Source: Roseiarcus sp963835215 (GTDB lineage Bacteria; Pseudomonadota; Alphaproteobacteria; Rhizobiales; Beijerinckiaceae). Taken from it: 64,000 nt of DNA. Of the stretch, positions 17,180-25,815 are shown in pieces. The notes under the pieces are model-generated. The model had not been told where the DNA came from. It ran no database searches and saw only the letters and a list, made by a program, of their open reading frames with translations. Within the stretch, counting starts at the first letter, position 1; each line of letters starts with the position of its first letter. Both the position numbers and the translations under genes were made by a program. The stretch spans positions 62,001-126,000 of the forward strand of contig CAWIES010000004.1 in NCBI GenBank assembly GCA_963835215.1, given 5' to 3'.

Positions 17180-17194
17180 CGGAAGCCTCCCGAC

Positions 17195-18970
17195 CTACTT
17201 GGTTTCCGGCTCTGGCGTGGGCAGAATGAATTGCTTTTGTTCGCCCGGCCCCGGCACATAGACGATGATGATTGGAAATGCAGGCAAGGGCTCACCCACG
17301 GGAAGGCCGAGCAAATTGAGTTTGCCGTCCGGGGAAACAACTCCCGCGCCCGCCATTGCGTGCAGATAGACAAACGCCTGCTCCGGGGTGAGTCTTGAGG
17401 ACGGACCCGTTTTGATGTCAACCCCAATGAGAACGCCCGCCGCGGCAACGCACAGTGCGTCCACGCGTGCCGTAACGCCAGCGAATTGAAGTCGAAGCTC
17501 GGAGACGCAGCGCGCGCCGGCTTTGGCATACTGCTCAAGCTCGTCTTTCAAAACAAGATCATGATAGTCGCCTTGATAGCTCGCGTCGAAGATCTGGCGC
17601 GTCGGCGTCGCCGCATTGTCTACGCCCGAATCGACTTCGTTGTCCGCCGTCGCGAACCGCCCGCGCTCGTCATGATGCGGATTGAACTTCCCGAGCGCCG
17701 GCGCCGCCTTCGCCTCCGCCGCCAGCCCCAAATCCGCCCGCGCCTCACCGATCGTCTTGATCCCCGCGCCAACGAGGATGTTCAGCGTCTGCGCCTGCTG
17801 CAGCGGGTCGACCGCGTCGTCGCCGACCCAGACGAATTCGAGATCGGGCTCGCCGAGACAGACCTGGATGACCTGATCGAGCGCGCTCTTGATCCAGGCC
17901 TTGAGCGGCACCAGCCCTTCCTGCGTCGCTTGCAGGCGCAGCGTCTCGGAGGTGGCGCGATTGACTTGGGAAACGAACGCCGAAGCGGGCACGGAGAAGG
18001 CGTAGCAGATCAGCCGCGCCAGCCATTCGTCATACTGATCTTTCAGCGGCGGCTGGCGCGCTTCGATCAGGCGGAAATCGGCGGGCATGAATTTGGTCAT
18101 GCGCCGGCGCGCGGAATTGCCGCTCATCAGCGCGTCGAAATAATCCTGGAACTGACGGATCTGGTCGACCGTCCACTCCTTCGGCAAGGTGGCGAAGGCG
18201 TCCGGCGTCGAGCCGGCGCGATAATAGTCGAGCGTCGCCGCCTCGCGCCTGAGCGCGATGTTGACGGTCAGCGCGACCTGCTCGACTGGCGAGAAGCCGT
18301 AGAGCTTGTGAGCGCGCACGTTGCGCGGCAGGTAGATCAGCTCGTCGGAGGAGAAGTCGGCCGCCGGCACGCCATGCAGGATCTGCTGATAGGCGGGGCC
18401 CGGCGGATCGGGCGAGCGGCCGTCCTCGCCGATCAGCGGCGTGATCGTCGCGCCGTCGATAACGTCGAGGCTATGGAGCGCCCCGTCGCGCGAGAAGCGC
18501 GGATAGAGCGTCGCGGCGTCGATGACCAGCATGTCCTCGAGCAACATGCGCAGCCAGGCGGAAAACGAATGGCGCCGGTCGGGGCGGGCAAGAAAGGCAA
18601 GCGCCGACTTGGCGCGCGCCGCGGCTTCACCAGCGTTAGCGGGATCGCGCGCGCGCACCGAATAGCTCAGCGCCGCCACCTGATCCTTGCGCGTCTCAAT
18701 CACCGCGCGCAGCAGCGGCAGAGCGTCGGCGAGCGCACGCAGCTCGGCGAAGGAAATCCCGCCGGTCGAACGCGGAACGTAAGAGAGGTTGACGCCGAAG
18801 GGATAGTCGAACTGCCGCCCTTTGACGTCAGGCGGCGCTTGGGGCGCGAGCGGCTGCTGCGGCCCGAACCATGTATCGGGCGCGACGCCGCTGATCGCAT
18901 AGCGCGCCGCAACGGCAAGGCGGGCGACGAGGCTCGGCGGCAATGGCGTCTGACGGCCTTCGTCGGGCAT
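17195..18970 (-). CDS. Phage portal protein with a C-terminal nuclease-like toxin tip
   Basis: 591 residues. Residues 1-428 are an HK97-type portal (SYVPRSTGGISFAELRALAD, FSAWLRMLLEDMLVIDAATL, FSVPASAFVSQVNRAT), the ring through which DNA is packaged. Residues 429-443 are the linker FNPHHDERGRFATAD. Residues 444-591 are unrelated to portals and have a restriction-endonuclease-like pattern: Glu491, Asp504 in TARVDAL, and Asp518-x-Lys520 in GVDIKTG. An NTF2-fold immunity gene follows at once. The combination is that of a polymorphic toxin carried by a structural protein. The portal is displaced: in related clusters it lies between terminase and protease, here it is after DUF3168. The tip could instead be a structural addition. 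Confidence 0.8.
   Translation of the reverse strand: MPDEGRQTPLPPSLVARLAVAARYAISGVAPDTWFGPQQPLAPQAPPDVKGRQFDYPFGVNLSYVPRSTGGISFAELRALADALPLLRAVIETRKDQVAALSYSVRARDPANAGEAAARAKSALAFLARPDRRHSFSAWLRMLLEDMLVIDAATLYPRFSRDGALHSLDVIDGATITPLIGEDGRSPDPPGPAYQQILHGVPAADFSSDELIYLPRNVRAHKLYGFSPVEQVALTVNIALRREAATLDYYRAGSTPDAFATLPKEWTVDQIRQFQDYFDALMSGNSARRRMTKFMPADFRLIEARQPPLKDQYDEWLARLICYAFSVPASAFVSQVNRATSETLRLQATQEGLVPLKAWIKSALDQVIQVCLGEPDLEFVWVGDDAVDPLQQAQTLNILVGAGIKTIGEARADLGLAAEAKAAPALGKFNPHHDERGRFATADNEVDSGVDNAATPTRQIFDASYQGDYHDLVLKDELEQYAKAGARCVSELRLQFAGVTARVDALCVAAAGVLIGVDIKTGPSSRLTPEQAFVYLHAMAGAGVVSPDGKLNLLGLPVGEPLPAFPIIIVYVPGPGEQKQFILPTPEPETK
17644..17905. repeat. Direct repeat A, right copy (portal tip)
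   Basis: Partner of 15315-15600. It lies inside the portal gene, ending at the linker upstream of the variable tip. Confidence 0.85.
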
Positions 18971-19106
18971 GGGCGGAGAGTCCTTTGAGATGGCGCGGCC
19001 TCGCGCCCTGGCGAGTTACGCCGCTGCAGTCGAAACGCGGGCGGCCAATTGGCCGAGCGCCGCTCTCAGTTGGACGGCGACAGGCGAATCCGCCGTGCCT
19101 CGCCGT

Positions 19107-19556
19107 TTAGTCCTTCCGGACCCCGTCAACTGGAAGCGCAGCGACCCGCGCGGTCAGCCCTTCGATATATTCGCCCGGCTGTCCAACGAGGATAGCGCAT
19201 TCAACGCCGCGAACCGGAAACGCGATCGCGTAGCCGCGGCCCGAACGGGATTTTATGACGCGCTGACCTGTCGCAAACTGCTGCTGCGCGATGTTGGGAT
19301 CGCTCAACGCCTTGTCGGGGAACAGCAGCGAGATTTGGGAACGAGGCGGTTCGACAATTACGCCGTCGACAGCCAACCCGCTTTCCACCAAGCTGCCTCC
19401 CTCGATCGCGGACGCCGAGCCGCTAGTGCCGATTGATCTCACGCCACCGAAACGCACGCCGATGATTGGCCCAATGGAGGCCCAATCGTGCCGGCCGGAG
19501 ATACGAAGGGCGTCAGCCATGGCCTGGAGGAGCTTCAGCAGGTCGGGCAAGGTCAA
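19107..19556 (-). CDS. Unknown protein, candidate immunity partner of the KYSPDQPR protein
   Basis: Up to 149 residues from TTG 19556; ATG 19520 is the alternative start. The sequence has an alternating beta pattern (GVRFGGVRSIG, GVIVEPPRSQISLLFPD, RGYAIAFPVRGVECAILVG) and no signal peptide or known motif. It begins 4 bp after the likely end of the preceding toxin-like gene and lies 137 bp before the portal, so by position it could be an immunity gene. No family is recognised. Confidence 0.4.
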   Translation of the reverse strand: MTLPDLLKLLQAMADALRISGRHDWASIGPIIGVRFGGVRSIGTSGSASAIEGGSLVESGLAVDGVIVEPPRSQISLLFPDKALSDPNIAQQQFATGQRVIKSRSGRGYAIAFPVRGVECAILVGQPGEYIEGLTARVAALPVDGVRKD

Positions 19557-19559
19557 ACC

Positions 19560-20389
19560 CTAATATGGCAGCAGGGGCGACAGGGGCAGTTCCGCGGCGC
19601 ACTCATCCATTCGGCGCAGCATTCCCTTCACGCACTCCCCGTGAAATTGCGGATCATCACTAAAGATCGCCGATCGGCAAATTGCGAAATCGGACTCAGC
19701 GAGGTCATCGCAGGAGATATTCACATGAGTAACGAAATTACTGGCACGGGGAACAAGAATTGTCGATCGTGATGCTGTCGCGGCATCGGCTTGTGGTCGA
19801 TTGATTTCGGCGTTTGGATCTGCGTATCGGGTCGAAACCGGAGAAGCTCCTCGATTTGGGCGCCTCCGTCGCGAGCATCCCGCACGGACTGTTCATCCCC
19901 CACTGTGCTGGTCGTCCACTGTCCGCCGTCCGAATTTCCCGCCGGAACGCGCGGTTGGTCAGGGCTATATTTCGCGATGGACGCGCCCTCAACCATCATT
20001 TCGCGCGTCATCCCGGTGATGATGACGCCAGGCGTGACGCCAGAGTCCATGAGCGCGTCGGCGAGGAAGAGCTGCCGTGCGCCTCCAATCGGATCCCCGA
20101 GCTTCTCCAACCGGCTGAGCGCGAGATGGGTCAGCGCCGGCGCGCGGTCGCCCTCACCCCGAGTCTCGACGGCGCGCCGCACATGCGCGAGGCGCGCCGC
20201 CTCGATCGGACCGCCGTGCGCGCTCGTCAACAACGCCGCGAGGCGCGGCTCGTCGAGCGGCGCGCCAAGCTTGGCCAAACGTGTCCCCGCGCCGAAAACC
20301 AGATGGGTGTCCGTGAATGTCATTTCAGCGGCGACCGTATGTCCCGCCAAGCGCTCATCGCAGAGCCGAACCAGATCCTCGCTTCTCAT
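19560..20389 (-). CDS. Phage-associated carrier protein with the KYSPDQPR linker and a Cys-rich tail, probably frameshifted
   Basis: From ATG 20389 the frame runs 222 residues to 19721. About 145 residues of helical domain (RSEDLVRLCDERLAGHTVAA and LALSRLEKLGDPIGGARQLF) are followed by the linker KYSPDQPRVPAGNSDGGQWT, seen in many rhizobial proteins ahead of variable tips. A single-base shift near 19745 would lead into NISCDDLAESDFAICRSAIF and GECVKGMLRRMDECAAEL, ending at 19560 right before the next gene. This Cys-rich ending has the same spacing style as the orphan portal tip. The gene is a second tip carrier in the same row. Activity unknown. Confidence 0.5.
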
Positions 20390-20403
20390 CGCGCGACCTT
20401 CCC

Positions 20404-20839
20404 TTACGGCAGCACGAGCCGCACGGCGACGACGGCGATCCCATCGCCGTCGAGGTCGCCGGGGTCGCGCACGGGGACGCCGTTGATCTTGCAGTCATGC
20501 GCGGCGCCGCCGAGCGTCTGGCGGCCAAGAGCGACATCCGCGCCCGATGGCGCCAGCGCGGCGTCGAGCGCATCGAGCGCGGCGTTGATCGCGCTCGCGC
20601 CCGGGATCGTCGGAATCACGCGCGTCGAAATAGAGGAAGAGCTTGGCTTCCAGCGTGCGCTTGGGCGCCGCCGGCGTCGGCCATTGATAGCTCTCCGCTC
20701 CCGCTTCGAGCTGAAACAGCGCCGGACGCAACGCGGCGGGGACTTCGCTCCACAGCTTCAGCCGGCGCGAGGCGAGGCCCCACGGATAGGCGCCCGACAC
20801 CGCGGCGAACAAAGCGGAGAAGGCGGCTTCGCGGCTCAT
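20404..20839 (-). CDS. DUF3168 tail completion / head-tail joining protein, one frameshift
   Basis: ATG 20839 opens MSREAAFSALFAAVSGAYPW, then LFQLEAGAESYQWP and KLFLYFDAR, the standard DUF3168 start. A one-base break near 20618 is needed to continue with VIPTIPGASAINAALDAL and end with GIAVVAVRLVLP at 20404, giving the normal length of about 145 residues. In RcGTA the equivalent gp8/gp9-type protein caps the tail tube at the head. Its start overlaps the end of the gp10-like gene. Confidence 0.75.
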
Positions 20840-21324
20840 GCGCTCTCCCAGCTTTCGGCGGGCGTTGCGGCGAGCGCCGCGACGATCGCGTCGCTCTGCT
20901 CCTCGAGGCTCGAGCGCAGATAGGAGCGTTCGGGGATCGTCGATCCCGGGTGTTCGATCCGCGCGGCGAAATGCGTCGCGCCGCCGGCGACGAACGCGAG
21001 CACGCGCGCTTTCGAGGGCAGGATTTCATGCGCCGCCGTGCGCCCGCCATATTCCTGGATCGCCGCATATTTGACGTCGCCGAACGAGCCGACCGTGGCG
21101 ATGACGCCGTCGCCGTCGCTCGCAACCTCGGCGCCGATCGAGTCGCGCAGCGCGCCCGAGCGGGCGTTGAGCACCTGGCCGGAGAGCTTGTCGCTCCTGA
21201 TCGTATCGGCGAGCGCGTCAGCGAGGGTCTGCGCCTTGGCCGCGAGCGCGTCACGCAACGCGTCGGGAAAGGCGTCGAGCCGCGCCGCGAGCGCGTCGTC
21301 GCCCGACGAAGTTACGGTCAGCAT
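20836..21324 (-). CDS. HK97-gp10-like head-tail joining protein
   Basis: 162 residues, intact. DALAARLDAFPDALRDALAA at the start, then SFGDVKYAAIQEYGGRTAAH and FAARIEHPGSTIPERSYLRS, are typical of the HK97 gp10/GTA gp8 group (the YA-x-x-QE-x-GG-x-T motif and P-x-RS-x-L near the end). It works as a connector between head and tail. It overlaps DUF3168 by 4 bp. The 45 bp before it separate it from the RES toxin gene. Confidence 0.8.
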   Translation of the reverse strand: MLTVTSSGDDALAARLDAFPDALRDALAAKAQTLADALADTIRSDKLSGQVLNARSGALRDSIGAEVASDGDGVIATVGSFGDVKYAAIQEYGGRTAAHEILPSKARVLAFVAGGATHFAARIEHPGSTIPERSYLRSSLEEQSDAIVAALAATPAESWESA

Positions 21325-21369
21325 CGGATGTTTCCTCGTCGCGCGCGAGCGCGGAGCGGAACGGCGCGT

Positions 21370-21831
21370 CTAGAAGAGCCGCGGGTCGAGCGTGAATGGC
21401 TCGCTGGCGACGATTTTGATTTCGGCGGCGTCCAGGTGATCGTGGTTGATCAACACATTCGTGTCGGGCGAGCGTCGCAACGGGACGATCGCGGAAGGGA
21501 CCCTCAGCAAAGGCGTCGCCAGCGATCGCCGCCAATCATCGCCGCGCTGCTGCGTCGCGCCTTCCTGGCGTCGCCAGTCTACGGGCAGATCGTCGAGTTC
21601 GACCGACGCGACGCCGATCGCGTCGGACGCCTCGTAAGTCACCATGACAAGGCTTGGCAGAAGCGTCGGATCCTCGATGTGGACGAGCTTCTCCAGCACG
21701 CATAGCGCCGGCGAGGTTGCGCAATAGGTGATCGCGTGACCCGCGACGTTCCATCGTCCGTCGAAAAGCAGCCCGTATCCGCCATCGAAAGCCGCAGCGT
21801 GGCGCGTCCCCGACAGACGCCAGAGCAGCAT
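21370..21831 (-). CDS. RES-domain toxin (NAD-degrading ADP-ribosyltransferase fold)
   Basis: 153 residues: LWRLSGTRHAAAFDGGYG, then LLFDGRWNVAGHAITYCATS, ALCVLEKLVHI, and near the end IVASEPFTLDPRLF. The Arg, GRWN, Tyr and LEK Glu positions correspond to the RES active site. RES toxins of the MbcT/ParT type destroy or transfer NAD and stop growth. ATG 21831 overlaps the antitoxin stop (ATGA). The pair is inserted between two head-tail genes and is in the same direction, so it may be expressed with particle genes. Confidence 0.85.
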   Translation of the reverse strand: MLLWRLSGTRHAAAFDGGYGLLFDGRWNVAGHAITYCATSPALCVLEKLVHIEDPTLLPSLVMVTYEASDAIGVASVELDDLPVDWRRQEGATQQRGDDWRRSLATPLLRVPSAIVPLRRSPDTNVLINHDHLDAAEIKIVASEPFTLDPRLF

Positions 21832-22262
21832 CAGGCGGCGGCGCCCCAGGCGATCTTGCCGAGGATCGTCTCGATGACCCGCGTGCCCGCTTCGGTCTGG
21901 GCGACGACCAGCGGCGCTTCGCCATCGAGCTCGGTCAGCGGGCGCCGCAGCCAGAGATGCGCCTTCTCCTTGCCCTCAAACGCTTCCTCAGCCAGCGTTT
22001 GGATGCGCAGAAGTCGGACCGCGCGATCGGACTCGTCGACCGTCAACGGCTGGTTCTTCGCCGCTCGATGTCGGCGCGTGCGCTGCGGGATGACGAATGT
22101 CTCGATTTCACGATCGCTTAAGCCCGCCTGAGCGAGCCCGGCGAGGGTCGAAAGCGGCAAGCGGTTGCGAACGGCCAAAGCAAGATCGGCCTGCGTTCGG
22201 ACATTTGTCCCAAGTATGCTCTCGCCGCCCAGCTTGCGGGCGACTTCCTCGACCAGGGCCAT
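21831..22262 (-). CDS. Xre/MbcA/ParS-family antitoxin of the RES toxin
   Basis: 143 residues from ATG 22262, with GAGGAG 10 bases upstream; a longer start at 22316 has no clear ribosome site. VRTQADLALAVRNRLPLSTL, then AGLSDREIETFVIPQRT, is the Xre-like helix-turn-helix. FEGKEKAHLWLRRPLTELDG is the DUF2384 toxin-binding motif (x-x-A-x-x-WL-x-x-P). GTRVIETILGKIAWG ends the protein. It should bind the RES toxin and repress its own transcription; 115 bp separate it from the connector gene, room for a promoter. Confidence 0.85.
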   Translation of the reverse strand: MALVEEVARKLGGESILGTNVRTQADLALAVRNRLPLSTLAGLAQAGLSDREIETFVIPQRTRRHRAAKNQPLTVDESDRAVRLLRIQTLAEEAFEGKEKAHLWLRRPLTELDGEAPLVVAQTEAGTRVIETILGKIAWGAAA

Positions 22263-22377
22263 CGGCTGCGCACGCTCCTCGCGCGGTTTGGCAATGTGCC
22301 GAGAATATAGGCGCAATGTTGCCGAGAGGCAAGACTGGCGCCGAGCCAGGTCATGCGAGGAACCGCGGACGCCGACA

Positions 22378-23196
22378 TCACGCCACCCGCCGATACGGCT
22401 GGATCATCGCCAGCACCGGCGCCGAAATCGCCGCCGTGTCGTAAGCGATCGTCTCCTGGCCGCCGAGCGACTTGGAGCGCTGGCCGATGTGGTCGGCGGC
22501 GCGGAAGCGTTCGGCGGCGAGTTCGAGGGCGGCCTGCGCAAGATCTTGCGGGACATAGCCGTAGCTGAGCGAGACGGAAGCCCCCGCGTCCGCCGCCGCG
22601 AAACTGTAGACGCCGTCGCTGACAGCGTATTGCCGCGCCGCCGGCGCGCTGGCGACCGGCGTTAGCGACCCGCCGCCCGCGGCATAGGCGACGCCAAGAT
22701 CGCTCGCCCACGGGCCATAGGGCGCGAGCGTCGCGAGCGCAAAGGGCCCGGCGGCGGGGATGGTCTGCGTCTCGCCGAGCACGGCGTAGCCGGCCTGATA
22801 GTCGACGACGACATTGGCGCGGCGGTGCGAGGGCGCGACGCCGAAGAGATCGAGCGCCTGCGGCGCGCCGGGCGGCGCGAGATCGCCTGGCCGCAGCACA
22901 TAGCCGAAGGCGGATTCGACCCCGCCGGCGGCGATCTGCGGCACGGCGAGGCCGTTCCAACTGACGGCGCTCACCTGCAGCACCGGCCAATGGCGCAGCG
23001 TCAGCGTGCGGCGATCGCCGTCACGCAGCTCGGTGTAGTTCTGCGGCCCGACGCCGGGGCGTGACAGCGCGGCGAGAATCGCCCGGCTTGCCGCGGTGAC
23101 GAGCGCCCCGAGGGTCGCGTCGTTGGCGCCGGCGCCGGCGGGCAGCCCCAGCCAGGCTTTCAGCGCGGCGAGGTTGGTGAGATCGTAAGGGCTCAT
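22378..23196 (-). CDS. Head-tail connector (phiE125 gp8 / gp6 family)
   Basis: 272 residues. MSPYDLTNLAALKAWLGLPA and LGALVTAASRAILAALSRP at the N-terminus, then RDGDRRTLTLRHWPVLQVSA, are the familiar start of the phiE125 gp8-like connector proteins. The C-terminal part (VPQDLAQAALELAAERFRAA followed by IAYDTAAISAPVLAMIQPYR) is also family-like. A middle insertion (GVYSFAAADAGASVSLSYGY) resembles a piece of the major tail protein here (YTFAAADAGAAVLISYTY), an adhesin-like module. Intact. It forms the ring between portal and tail. Confidence 0.75.
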   Translation of the reverse strand: MSPYDLTNLAALKAWLGLPAGAGANDATLGALVTAASRAILAALSRPGVGPQNYTELRDGDRRTLTLRHWPVLQVSAVSWNGLAVPQIAAGGVESAFGYVLRPGDLAPPGAPQALDLFGVAPSHRRANVVVDYQAGYAVLGETQTIPAAGPFALATLAPYGPWASDLGVAYAAGGGSLTPVASAPAARQYAVSDGVYSFAAADAGASVSLSYGYVPQDLAQAALELAAERFRAADHIGQRSKSLGGQETIAYDTAAISAPVLAMIQPYRRVA

Positions 23197-23290
23197 GGCG
23201 GTTGGCGCCGAGGGTCGGAGGGCGGACACGCGTGTCGCGCGGGTGGAGCGCGAGGGGGCCGCGCTTGGCGCGACCGCCCTCCGGTCTCTC

Positions 23291-24779
23291 TCAGCCGTTG
23301 CCGATGTTGGTGAGGATGCCGACGCCGAACGGCGCGTAGACCGCCAGCGTCTCTTCGGCATAGACGCCGAACTCGCGCCGGCGCGTGTGCAGCGGCCAGT
23401 CGACGCGGTAATAGTCGCGCCGCGTCAGCACTTCGGCGACGTTGGGCGTCTGGTTCGACTGGTACCAGACCGGCAGCCGCTCGCACAGCGCGAGCACGGT
23501 GCCGGGCGGCAAGTCGGGATGGACCTTGACCGGAATGTCGAAGCCGCCATCGACGCTGAACGGATTGTAATACCAGCGCACCACGCCCGACGCCGACACG
23601 CCGTAGGGCCCGCCATTGTCGCCGTCGGCGGCGACATTGTAGCGGATCAGCGGCCCCGAGGCGTTGGTCAGACACTTGGTGGTGATGTTCTTCTGCTCCT
23701 GCGCGTTGACATAGAGCACGGTCGGCGACAGCCGATATGTCGTTCCACATCTCGACCAGCATGTTGTCGATCTCGACCACCGAGCCGCGCCCCGAAGCGG
23801 TGAGGAACGAGCCGGTCCCCGCCGCGCCCGAAGCGAGCGACTGGACATAGGCGGAGTTAGCCGGATTGAAGCCGACCGTCAGCAAGCCGTCGAAGGCGAG
23901 CGTCGAATTGCGCGAATTGTCGGCGGCAATGCTGCTCGCCGGCTGCTGGCCGGAGGCGAGCGGAGCCGAGAAGGCGGCGCTGTTGATCGAGGTGATCGCC
24001 TGCAGCGTCTCCGAGCCGGCGACGCCGACGAACCAGGCGTAGCCGACCGCGCCGTTGACGATCGGCGCGATGGCGTAGAGCGTCTGGCCGAGCGTCACCG
24101 CCTGCGTCGTGTTGCTCGACTTCATCGACGAGCCGCCGTTGAGCGTATAGGTGTTGCCGTCGTTGCCGGTGATGGTCTTGGTCGTCGCGACGCCGCTGGC
24201 GAGGCTTGAGTTGCTCTAGCCCTCGAAGGTCAGCCCGACGACGATCACCGAATAGGTGGCCGCGGGCAGGGTGGCGCCCGTCCCGGCGGCCGAGAGCGTC
24301 GGCGCGCTCGGCGTGCCCAGCGCGAGCGAAGCGTTGCCGCCGAGCAGCGCGGTCTCTTCCTTGCGCATCGTCTTCTGCAACAGGCGCAGCGTGGCGGTCG
24401 AGTTGATGTCTTCGAAGCCCTGCGCGGCCGACTCGGCTTCGAAGGTCACCGAGTCTTCTTCGCCGAGCGTCAGATAGGGCGCGACCTGCAAGGCGGCCGA
24501 GTAGGACATGCTGGCGGTGCGCTGGCCTTCCGGCACCCAGCCCATCGCGTCGTAGCCCGAACCGGTGATCGAAGCGATGGTGCGCCAGCGCGCCGCGTCG
24601 CCAGGATTGATCCGGCCGACCCGCGGCAGCGCGTTTCTGAGCGGCGTGATGATCGGATAGAGGTTCTTCGCCGGCGCCTGAAGGTCGTAAGCGGTGAGGC
24701 CGGTGGCGAGCGTGACGGCCTTGGTCAGCGATTCCTTCATCAGGCCGAGGGTTTCCTGCGTCGTGTGAGCGATGTCCAT
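23291..24779 (-). CDS. Major capsid protein, interrupted by an in-frame TAG and one frameshift
   Basis: ATG 24779 gives MDIAHTTQETLGLMKESLTK and NLYPIITPLRNALPRV, then QRTASMSYSAALQVAPYLTL, as in phage capsid proteins of this cluster type. After LTFEG a TAG at 24216-24218 interrupts the frame, which then continues SNSSLASGVATTKTITGNDG and NSAYVQSLASGA. Near 23738 a one-base shift leads to YRLSPTVLYVNAQEQKNI and the end at 23291, YAPFGVGILTNIGNG. Without the two lesions it would be about 495 residues. The TAG could be a C-to-T change of a CAG codon. If the lesions are real, no full-length capsid would be made. Confidence 0.7.
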
Positions 24780-24966
24780 GGGGGCTTCCTGTGTGAGGTT
24801 GGTGCGGGCGTGAGGAGGCGAGGGCGCACGCGGAAGCGCCGCCGGATTGGGGCTGTTTGGAAACGTGGCGAGTAAGAAAGCGCGGGCGCCAGTATGGCCG
24901 ACGCGAGCGGGTCGGACGGAAGATCAGTGAGGCTGTGAATTTCTTCAGCGCCTTCGACTGATGCCG

Positions 24967-25329
24967 TCAATTTGGGCGATCTGGCCTCGGCGGCGTTGCG
25001 TTGGGATCGAAATGAATCCAGCGCAGTTCAATTCCCATTGTGGAGAGATAGCCGGTGAGATTGTTGACCAGATTTCGCCCGTCTTGGCTCAGCTCGAAGA
25101 GCGAATAAATGGCGATTACGACCTGCCGCCCATCCGTCCTAGGCACGCGTCGATACAACTCTCCCGATTCGATCACGTCGAGGTATCGATAGACCTTGGT
25201 CTGCAACAATTCGAGATGCGGGCCTTCGTCAATATCCCACGGCAAATGGTCAGTGATGGCCAGCAAGGCTTTTCCCGTTGCGGGCTCGACGATGATCTTG
25301 TCGACTGTGTCGCTGTCTTCGATGGTCAT
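24967..25329 (-). CDS. DUF6572-like protein, copy A (candidate immunity)
   Basis: 120 residues: TVDKIIVEPATGKALLAITD, then HLPWDI, LELLQTKVYRYLDVIESGEL, and TGYLSTMGIELRW. The order ISDHL-W, then L-LLQ-K-x-x-x-YL-x-x-I-x-SG-x-L, then the final strand is that of DUF6572 proteins, which often stand near polymorphic toxins. Paralogous to copy B 100 bp upstream. ATG 25329 is preferred to the TTG at 25341. The 187 bp between this gene and the capsid start contain nothing recognisable. Confidence 0.55.
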   Translation of the reverse strand: MTIEDSDTVDKIIVEPATGKALLAITDHLPWDIDEGPHLELLQTKVYRYLDVIESGELYRRVPRTDGRQVVIAIYSLFELSQDGRNLVNNLTGYLSTMGIELRWIHFDPNATPPRPDRPN

Positions 25330-25431
25330 GGCGGCGTCCAAAATGGCGCTTTGTCGCCGATCGCCAACGCAAATAAAGCTACGCAGTCGCGGCCCGTTTC
25401 AAATCTCGTGCGGTCGTGGAACATGACAACG

Positions 25432-25815
25432 TCAATCCACGGGTGAAGAAGTGATGCCGCTTCCCTTCGGATCGTAAACCTCCCAGCGCAAGTCGATACC
25501 CATCGAGGCGATATGCTGTCTGAGATTGTTCACGAGGTTCGTTGCATTTGCGCTTAAAGGGTAAAGGAACTTGATCAGGATAACGGACTTGGTCCCCGCA
25601 GACGTCGTAACCTTTCCTAGCAGCTCGCCCGACGCTATGAAATCGACGTATCGATAGATTTTGGCCTGTAGCATCCGCAGGTGGTCGCCCTCGCTGTACA
25701 GAAGAGCGGGATCGTCGATGCGCCAAGGCAGATGATCGGAAATGACGAGCAGCGTCTCGCCATTGTCATGGTCGATGGCGGTGATATCGACAACATTGGG
25801 CTCGTCGACCGACAC
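25432..25815 (-). CDS. DUF6572-like protein, copy B, joined in frame to a protease remnant
   Basis: 127 residues from GTG 25815: NVVDITAIDHDNGETLLVIS, DHLPWRIDD, LRMLQAKIYRYVDFIASGEL, LYPLSANATNLVNNLRQHI. It is a typical DUF6572 protein and a paralogue of copy A. The frame extends upstream without a start into a piece of the prohead protease C-terminus (25816-25893), so the junction may represent a tip cassette. It is unclear whether the protein is an immunity factor, as its relatives suggest, or itself a tip. Confidence 0.55.
   Translation of the reverse strand: MSVDEPNVVDITAIDHDNGETLLVISDHLPWRIDDPALLYSEGDHLRMLQAKIYRYVDFIASGELLGKVTTSAGTKSVILIKFLYPLSANATNLVNNLRQHIASMGIDLRWEVYDPKGSGITSSPVD

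Noticed and set aside
24216..24218. TAG as a recoded codon (pyrrolysine or suppressed amber)
   Set aside because: No pyl genes or suppressor tRNA are seen, and nearby genes end normally with TAG or TGA. Mutation or sequence error is simpler.
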